Below, one piece after another: positions 6,903 to 11,492 of a stretch of DNA of 11,492 nt (position 1 is its first letter; the number at the start of each line of letters is the position of its first letter). Below the pieces are notes generated by a model. The model saw only the letters and a list, made by a program, of their open reading frames with translations, did not search any database and was not told the origin of the DNA. Source of the DNA: Chloroflexota bacterium (lineage in GTDB: Bacteria > Chloroflexota > Anaerolineae > Anaerolineales > UBA4823); NCBI GenBank assembly GCA_012798185.1, contig JAAZNS010000178.1, positions 1-11,492 of the forward strand, read 5' to 3'. A program made the translations under genes and the position numbers.

Positions 6903-8933
6903 TTATATTACTTCAAAGCGTTCGACTTCGAAAGTAAAGACCGTAGCGCCGCCTACGGTTACTGGGATTGGCGGCGATGCGATTACTCCTATCTCTGGGA
7001 TTGGGGTGCTCAAATATAAGACTCTTTTTTTACAGCTTTTGTTTAAAGTTTTTACTAAAATTTCTTCCTGCCCGTGCATTAACCCAATTAATAATGTCAT
7101 ATTGCGTCTGCTTAAAAATCCTCCCTGACTGGGCAGACAAGTAACTGACAAGCCCAATTTTATAAGGGCATTGATCGAATTTTCAACATCTTGTTCTTGG
7201 ATAACCGCCATCACCAAACGATCGATAGGAATTTTCTGGCTGCTCATCTGACCGAGTAAATCGGGCCAGCTGGTAGAAGTGTAATCGAGAGCTGCGTCGA
7301 TCTCCTTGGTGAGATGTTCGAAAGAAAAATCAGAAATGATCCCGTCTTGCAGCAGGTCGGTTAACGCTGTGCGCTGGGCGCGCAGGTATTCACGCCTGGC
7401 AACATCCAATTCGAGTGCTTCCAATTCGGGAGCGCTGATCATCACCTCACGAACCGCCTCGGTAAGGCTTGTATTATGCGCTTCAAGCAACGGAGAAAGG
7501 ATGTTCCAGGTATGTTCGGAGATCTTCCCCTGCCGGTGGCTTTTCTTGAGGTGGTCAAATGCCAGTCTGCTGATCACCGAGCGGGCATTGCGCCGTTCGT
7601 ATTCTTCCTGCTTTTCGCTGCGTTCGACAATTCCTAATTTCCGAATCAATGGCTTTATCGAAAAACCCTGGATCAATAGCGTGAATAGCACTACGCCGAG
7701 CGCCATCACCTGTACTTTTTGAACAGATTCGCCCAGCGCAGCTGGCAGACTGAGCGTAAGCGCTAAACAGATTGCGCCTCGTAATCCCCCCCAAAAGATT
7801 ACATGCTGCCATTGGTTTGGTATGTTTTGCTTGAAAACCCCTGAAATATATACAATTAAAGCGCGACTAAGCAGGGTTGCTGCAATAGCCCATAAGATCA
7901 ATTGCCAATGGTCGAATAAAAGCTGCAGATGAATTTGCAGCCCGATCAGTAAAAAAATAAAAGTATTTGCCAGAAAGGCAGCTACTTCCCAGAAGTTATT
8001 GACCACGATGCGGGTGGTGGGCGACATCCCTTTTGGTCCAATATTGCCGTTGACCAAGCCCGCCGCAACAACTGCTAATACACCGCTTACGCCAAGTAAT
8101 TGGGCGATTAGATAAGAGCCATAGGCGAGCAAGCCGGTTAATGTTGTTTCGATAAGATAATCATCGATTCGATTAATAGCCTGAGAAGCCAGGAATCCAA
8201 GCAGCGCCCCAATGGCTAACCCTCCGCCTGATACAAGGATAAATTCGAGCAGCGATGCAGCTAATTTAAATTGGTGAATTCCTGCTATCGCCAAAACACT
8301 GACCAGATTAAACATCACAATGGCAGTGCCATCGTTGAATAAGCTTTCGGCTTCGATGATCACCGATAGTCGTTTTGGCGCCCCGATCGATCGAAACAAA
8401 GCTACCACCGAAACCGGGTCGGTGGCGGATACTAAGGCGCCAAAGACCAGCGCAACCGGCAATGCCAGCCCAGTTCCCCAGAAAATAATCACCCCGATTA
8501 AAAAGGTCGTTACAATAACGCCCGGAATCGATAGGGTTAGGATGTATGGCAGGTTTAAGCGCAAGTCACTTAAATTCAGTTGAAAGGCTGCTTCGAATAT
8601 CAGCGGAGGTACCAATAAAGCCAGGACGAGATTTGGCGGAACATTTAATTCGATTTTGACACTTAAGGAGAGAACCAGTCCGATTAGCACCAATCCGATG
8701 GTATAAGGTAAGCGCAGCCGGCTGGTAAGGATGCCCATCAGGATTGCCAGGAAAAGCAAGAATATGATGATTTCTTCGAAGTATAAGATTTGGTCGTTGC
8801 TGGTTAATCCCAAAGTGGAACCGAAAGATACCGATGATTGGCAGCCGGTCAGGAATAATAAGGATGCCAAGATAATACTGAGAATGAGATGTGGCTTAGC
8901 AATATATCTAATAAAAAGCATTACCCTGCCCAT
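6903..8933 (-). CDS. CPA1-family cation/proton antiporter with C-terminal DarA/PstA-like (cyclic-di-AMP receptor) domain
   Basis: This 676-aa protein has three parts. Residues 1-31 look like a lipoprotein signal peptide: basic start (R3, R9, K13), hydrophobic core 15-29 and lipobox LTGC with Cys31. Residues about 48-435 form the Na+/H+ exchanger core, with SATDPVSVVALF (169-180), SLFNDGTAIV (197-206) carrying the ion-binding ND pair N200-D201, and GGLRGAICLALTLSLP (382-397). A cytoplasmic helical region (about 436-560) follows. Residues about 571-676 match the DarA/PstA family: VMAVIQEQD (574-582), QGGFLSRRNMTLLIG (603-617) and the terminal VGGATVFTFEVERF (660-673). Cyclic-di-AMP binding is therefore likely and would link the antiporter to K+/turgor signalling. 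Ordinary CPA1 antiporters of this kind end near residue 560. The ribosome binding site is weak; Met5 is an alternative start and would keep the signal peptide. Confidence 0.88.
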   Translation of the reverse strand: MGRVMLFIRYIAKPHLILSIILASLLFLTGCQSSVSFGSTLGLTSNDQILYFEEIIIFLLFLAILMGILTSRLRLPYTIGLVLIGLVLSLSVKIELNVPPNLVLALLVPPLIFEAAFQLNLSDLRLNLPYILTLSIPGVIVTTFLIGVIIFWGTGLALPVALVFGALVSATDPVSVVALFRSIGAPKRLSVIIEAESLFNDGTAIVMFNLVSVLAIAGIHQFKLAASLLEFILVSGGGLAIGALLGFLASQAINRIDDYLIETTLTGLLAYGSYLIAQLLGVSGVLAVVAAGLVNGNIGPKGMSPTTRIVVNNFWEVAAFLANTFIFLLIGLQIHLQLLFDHWQLILWAIAATLLSRALIVYISGVFKQNIPNQWQHVIFWGGLRGAICLALTLSLPAALGESVQKVQVMALGVVLFTLLIQGFSIKPLIRKLGIVERSEKQEEYERRNARSVISRLAFDHLKKSHRQGKISEHTWNILSPLLEAHNTSLTEAVREVMISAPELEALELDVARREYLRAQRTALTDLLQDGIISDFSFEHLTKEIDAALDYTSTSWPDLLGQMSSQKIPIDRLVMAVIQEQDVENSINALIKLGLSVTCLPSQGGFLSRRNMTLLIGLMHGQEEILVKTLNKSCKKRVLYLSTPIPEIGVIASPPIPVTVGGATVFTFEVERFEVI

Positions 8934-9051
8934 AGTGATATTTTACTTCTATCTCAAAAAAATACGATAAAATTGAATGTTGAAAAACACTTGCTTTGAA
9001 AAATTTCGGGCGGAACCATCAATCATTTTTCTTTAGAAGGTGTTTTTTTCC

Positions 9052-9069
9052 AAAAATCTCGAAAAATCT
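9052..9069 (+). promoter_or_regulatory. Tandem AAAAATCT repeat at 10-bp period, possible response-regulator operator
   Basis: AAAAATCT occurs at 9052-9059 and again at 9062-9069, one helical turn apart, immediately upstream of the extended -10 element. OmpR/PhoB-family regulators commonly bind direct repeats with 10-11 bp spacing overlapping the -35 region, and a KdpE-like member is encoded in this window. Binding by that regulator is inference; the repeat is AT-rich and could be chance. Confidence 0.3.
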
Positions 9070-9070
9070 T

Positions 9071-9079
9071 TGCTGTAAT
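9071..9079 (+). promoter_or_regulatory. Candidate extended -10 promoter of the CPA2 antiporter operon
   Basis: TGC followed by TGTAAT fits an extended -10 element (TGn plus a hexamer matching TATAAT at five of six bases). No recognisable -35 hexamer lies 16-18 bases upstream, which is tolerated for extended -10 promoters or activator-dependent ones. Transcription would start near 9086, giving a leader of about 43 bases. Confidence 0.3.
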
Positions 9080-9128
9080 ATTATGATGAAAGAATAAGCG
9101 AAGGATATAAAACGGAAAACGAATTTCA

Positions 9129-10394
9129 ATGTCTCCATTTTTACAACTTATCTTAGCTCTTGCAGTGATTATCATTGCTGCGAAAATTTGCGGTTACCTC
9201 AGCTACCGTTTAGGTCAACCTTCAGTATTAGGTGAAATCCTGGCTGGATTAATCCTCGGGCCTTCGGTTTTGGATTTTTTTCATTTGTCATGTTTCTCAG
9301 ATGGACACTTGTTATCCATAATCAGTGAATTGGCAGAAGTGGGTGTTTTGTTATTGATGTTTATCGCCGGTTTGGACCTGCATTTGAAAGACCTTGCGCA
9401 TTCAAGTAAAACTGCTGCCCTTTCCGGCACATTAGGAATGATATTTCCGCTGATATTTGGTATGGGAGTGGGATTAGCTTATGGAATGAAATTATCGAAT
9501 GCATTATTCTTGGGGTTGATCCTTTCGGCAACCAGTGTCAGCATTTCTGCCCAAACTTTGCTCGAGCTAAAAGTGATCCGCAGCCGGGTGGGAATAAGCA
9601 TGTTAGGTGCGGCAGTCATTGATGATATCTTGGTGGTTCTTGGATTTTCGGCTTTCATCGCTTTATTAGTTTCAAATGGCAATGCAGGTTGGGGGCAGAT
9701 ATTGCAAATCGCTGTGAATATGGCGTTATTTTTAATCGTCACGTCGTTGTTCGGATATTACTTATTGCCTAAAATTTCCCGCTTTGTCGATCGATTTCCT
9801 ATCAGCCAAGGTTTAATTGCTTTCACTTTTGTGGTGATTTTATTATATGGCTGGCTGGCTGAAGCATGGGGAAATATGGCAGCCATCACAGGGGCATTTC
9901 TGGCAGGGATGTGGCTATCGCGCAGTTCATTGAAAGAACGAATTTCTAGCAGTATTTCGGTTCTGGCGTATGGTGTCTTTGTGCCGATTTTCTTTATCAA
10001 TATCGGTTTATCGGCAAATTTACGACAGGTGTCGGGGGGATTTATTTGGATGTTATTGGTGATGACGATTATAGCTATCGTAGGGAAAGTTTTAGGCGCA
10101 GGGTTGGGTGCAAAGCTCAGCGGTTTCACCAATCTCGAATCGCTTCAATTGGGGGTGGGGATGATATCACGTGGAGAGGTTGGTTTGATCGTTGCATCGG
10201 TGGGAACGAGCAATGGTTTTATTACTCAAGACTTTTTCTCTGCAGCGGTAGGTGTCGTTATTATCACCACCTTGCTAACACCGCCATCTCTCCGTTATTT
10301 GTTTGCTAAACCCGCAATTAAAGAAAAAATCCAAGATGATGGTACGAAAGAATCTAAATCGATCTCCAAAATTAAACAAGGAGAAGAATCATGA
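9129..10394 (+). CDS. CPA2-family cation/proton antiporter (NapA/Kef type, no RCK domain)
   Basis: This 421-aa protein is almost entirely membrane, with about 12-13 helices. Family signatures are LGQPSVLGEILAGLILGPS (28-46), the crossover-helix motif LSATSVSISA (132-141), and GAAVIDDILVV (160-170) with the tandem aspartates D165-D166 that bind the ion in electrogenic CPA2 exchangers. VPIFFINIGL (about 286-295) and ISRGEVGLIVASVG (about 346-359) complete the core. A short charged tail of about 30 residues follows, with no RCK/TrkA-N regulatory domain, so regulation must come from elsewhere. The next gene, a PII-like protein, overlaps by ATGA and is the obvious candidate. Whether Na+ or K+ is exchanged cannot be told. 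The ribosome binding site is weak (GGAAAA at about 9114), and the chosen Met is the one that gives a full first helix. Confidence 0.9.
   Translation: MSPFLQLILALAVIIIAAKICGYLSYRLGQPSVLGEILAGLILGPSVLDFFHLSCFSDGHLLSIISELAEVGVLLLMFIAGLDLHLKDLAHSSKTAALSGTLGMIFPLIFGMGVGLAYGMKLSNALFLGLILSATSVSISAQTLLELKVIRSRVGISMLGAAVIDDILVVLGFSAFIALLVSNGNAGWGQILQIAVNMALFLIVTSLFGYYLLPKISRFVDRFPISQGLIAFTFVVILLYGWLAEAWGNMAAITGAFLAGMWLSRSSLKERISSSISVLAYGVFVPIFFINIGLSANLRQVSGGFIWMLLVMTIIAIVGKVLGAGLGAKLSGFTNLESLQLGVGMISRGEVGLIVASVGTSNGFITQDFFSAAVGVVIITTLLTPPSLRYLFAKPAIKEKIQDDGTKESKSISKIKQGEES
10378..10383 (+). promoter_or_regulatory. Strong ribosome binding site of the PII-like gene inside the antiporter 3' end
   Basis: AAGGAG lies 7 bases before the ATG at 10391, within the last codons of the antiporter. 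It fixes the start of the PII-like gene and suggests that the small protein can be initiated independently and made in excess over the antiporter, as expected for a soluble trimeric regulator. Confidence 0.7.
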
Positions 10395-10762
10395 GTTTCC
10401 TGGTTGTCGCGATTATCGATGATGTTGAACTCTGTCCATCTATTCTTGAAGCTTGGGAGAATATCGGTGTAAAAGGGGTGACTATTCTTGAAAGTACCGG
10501 TTTAGGGCGTATCCGTAAAGCCGGCTTGTTAGATGATATTCCCCTGATGCCAAGCCTGGAAGATTTGTTTGAAAAAGATGAAATTCATCACCGCACATTA
10601 CTCTCTGTTGTAGAGAGCCTGGAAATGGTTGATAAAATGGCGGAAGCAGTTCAACAATCAACTGGTGATCTTGAAGAACCCAATACTGGTTTCATGTTTG
10701 TAGTCCCCGTATTAAAGGTTTTTGGGATGGGCAAACATAGGGAGGATCGAACGAACGAATAA
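10391..10762 (+). CDS. PII-like regulator partnered with the CPA2 antiporter
   Basis: This 123-aa soluble protein resembles the PII superfamily. It opens with a beta strand SFLVVAIID and the PII-type phrase GVKGVTILESTGLGRIR (26-42), where classical PII has a similar strand before the T-loop. The T-loop region (about 38-68) is unusual: GLLDDIPLMPSLEDLF then IHHRTL. The C-terminal part has TGDLEEPNTGFMFVVPVLKVFG (90-112), a strand ending in VPV as in PII, but without the classical GDGKIF nucleotide-binding phrase. The gene overlaps the antiporter stop by ATGA, a layout like amtB-glnK or sbtA-sbtB, so it probably binds and controls the antiporter from the cytoplasm in response to a small ligand. 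The ligand is unknown; adenine nucleotides or c-di-AMP are possible. A nitrogen role is not indicated. Confidence 0.78.
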   Translation: MSFLVVAIIDDVELCPSILEAWENIGVKGVTILESTGLGRIRKAGLLDDIPLMPSLEDLFEKDEIHHRTLLSVVESLEMVDKMAEAVQQSTGDLEEPNTGFMFVVPVLKVFGMGKHREDRTNE

Positions 10763-10803
10763 AATCGCCGGTTCGCGAAGTCTCAATAAAAATCGATCGA
10801 TGT

Positions 10804-10809
10804 GGGAGG
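10804..10809 (+). promoter_or_regulatory. Ribosome binding site that decides the alcohol dehydrogenase start
   Basis: GGGAGG lies 6 bases before the ATG at 10816. In-frame ATGs at 10834 and 10843 have no comparable site, so 10816 is the preferred start. Confidence 0.75.
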
Positions 10810-10815
10810 CGGATC

Positions 10816-11492
10816 ATGAGTATTTCATCAACTATGCGCGCTATGGTCCTTAACCAACCCGGGCAATTATTACGAATAATGGACGTTCCTGTTCCAAAAC
10901 CTGATTCTGATCAGGTATTACTGCGCGTGAGAGCCTGCGGGGTTTGCCGTACGGATTTGCATATTTTCGATGGCGAGCTTGCCCAGCCAAAGCTTCCCCT
11001 CATCCTGGGGCATGAGATCGTTGGCGAAGTAGTGGAAATTGGCGCTAATGTGAATCGGTTTAAAATTGGCGACCGCGTAGGAGTCCCCTGGTTAGGGTAT
11101 ACCGACGGCACCTGCCGCTATTGCAAGCGGGGTATGGAAAACCTGTGCGATAATCCCCGTTTCACTGGTTATACAATGAACGGCGGTTTCGCCGAGTACA
11201 CTGCAGCGTACCAGCAGTATTGTTTTCATCTGCCTGATTCATACGGCGATGTGGAAGCTGCTCCCTTTTTGTGCGCTGGATTGATCGGTTACCGCACTTA
11301 TCGCCTGGCAGGTGAGGGAATTGAAAACCTGGGTATCTATGGCTTTGGCGCCGCAGCGCATATTATCGCCCAAATCGCCAAACATCAGGGTAAGAGCGTA
11401 TTTGCCTTCACCCGCCCCGGCGACAGCGTTGCCCAAGATTTCGCATTGCGGATGGGCGTCGATTGGGCGGGTGATTCCGACTGTTTGCCCCC
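10816..11492 (+). CDS. Zinc-dependent alcohol dehydrogenase, CAD2-like (3'-truncated by window edge)
   Basis: The first 225 codons of a medium-chain dehydrogenase/reductase are present; the family is about 330-350 aa. The catalytic-zinc ligands C44 (ACGVCRTDLH), H66-E67 (LGHEIVGEV) and C153 (FLCAGLIGYR) are visible. The cofactor-binding motif IYGFGAAAHI (174-183) fits the CAD2-like subgroup, which has GFGAAA in place of the usual GxGxxG spacing. In the structural-zinc lobe the expected four cysteines read D97, C100, C103, C111, so the first Cys is replaced by Asp. Sulfolobus ADH has Glu in one such position and still binds zinc, so metal binding is not excluded. It begins 53 bp after the PII-like gene with its own strong ribosome binding site and may be read through from it; no functional link to ion transport is evident. 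Confidence 0.88.
   Translation, partial: MSISSTMRAMVLNQPGQLLRIMDVPVPKPDSDQVLLRVRACGVCRTDLHIFDGELAQPKLPLILGHEIVGEVVEIGANVNRFKIGDRVGVPWLGYTDGTCRYCKRGMENLCDNPRFTGYTMNGGFAEYTAAYQQYCFHLPDSYGDVEAAPFLCAGLIGYRTYRLAGEGIENLGIYGFGAAAHIIAQIAKHQGKSVFAFTRPGDSVAQDFALRMGVDWAGDSDCLP

Larger units (their letters stand above)
8934..9128. other. Divergent intergenic region between two cation/proton antiporters
   Basis: These 195 AT-rich bases must carry both the leftward promoter of the CPA1 antiporter and the rightward promoter of the CPA2 antiporter. On the + strand the best signals are an extended -10 at 9071-9079 and an AAAAATCT direct repeat just upstream. On the minus strand I found no convincing promoter hexamers. 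The shared position makes coordinated control of both antiporters possible. Confidence 0.5.

Noticed and set aside
8919..8921. Met5 as the true start of the CPA1 antiporter
   Set aside because: AGGG lies too close before this ATG to be a good ribosome binding site, and the first ATG adds another basic residue to the signal peptide. It cannot be excluded, but it would not change the interpretation.
8983..9047. AAAAACAC / GTGTTTTT inverted repeat in the divergent intergenic region
   Set aside because: Eight A/T-rich pairs around a 49-base loop are not a stable hairpin and are expected by chance in such sequence.
10391..10762. Nitrogen regulatory GlnB/GlnK annotation for the PII-like gene
   Set aside because: The classical T-loop tyrosine region and the GDGKIF B-loop phrase are absent, and no ammonium transporter or glutamine synthetase gene is nearby.

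Overview
The window reads as bacterial chromosome, with dense coding, three 4-base ATGA gene overlaps and moderate, slightly AT-rich composition. The gene families suggest a free-living bacterium, possibly Chloroflexota (Anaerolineae-like): a short KdpD-type kinase without the usual N-terminal half, a PII-like protein paired with an antiporter, and a CAD2-like alcohol dehydrogenase. That placement comes from gene content only and is tentative. I saw no rRNA, tRNA, CRISPR array, transposase or phage gene.

Layout. Bases 1-3568 (+) form one compact run: the 3'-part of an old-yellow-enzyme flavin oxidoreductase, a KdpD-like sensor histidine kinase, a KdpE-like response regulator and a VanZ-like small membrane protein. 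A 343-bp AT-rich gap (3569-3911) with short repeats and a terminator-like hairpin follows. Bases 3912-6803 (+) hold an unrecognised 364-aa protein and a KimA-like APC-superfamily permease, probably a K+ importer. A long hairpin lies between this unit and a convergent gene (6903-8933, -) for a CPA1-family cation/proton antiporter. A divergent intergenic region (8934-9128) separates that gene from a second antiporter (9129-10394, +, CPA2/NapA-Kef type), which overlaps a small PII-like gene (10391-10762). The window ends inside a zinc-dependent alcohol dehydrogenase (from 10816).

How the genes may work together. The central 8-9 kb looks like a potassium/proton homeostasis island: a KdpDE-type two-component system, a probable K+ importer and two unrelated cation/H+ antiporters. 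The strongest observation is that the CPA1 antiporter ends in a roughly 105-residue domain that resembles DarA/PstA, the PII-fold cyclic-di-AMP receptor. The second antiporter is instead translationally coupled to a separate PII-like protein. The locus therefore appears to attach two kinds of PII-fold sensor to two antiporter families, one by fusion and one as a partner. I know of no characterised c-di-AMP receptor of the DarA family fused to a transporter. The same antiporter also begins with what looks like a lipoprotein signal peptide. The kinase has an altered ATP-binding G1 box. All functional links are inferred from sequence motifs and gene order.
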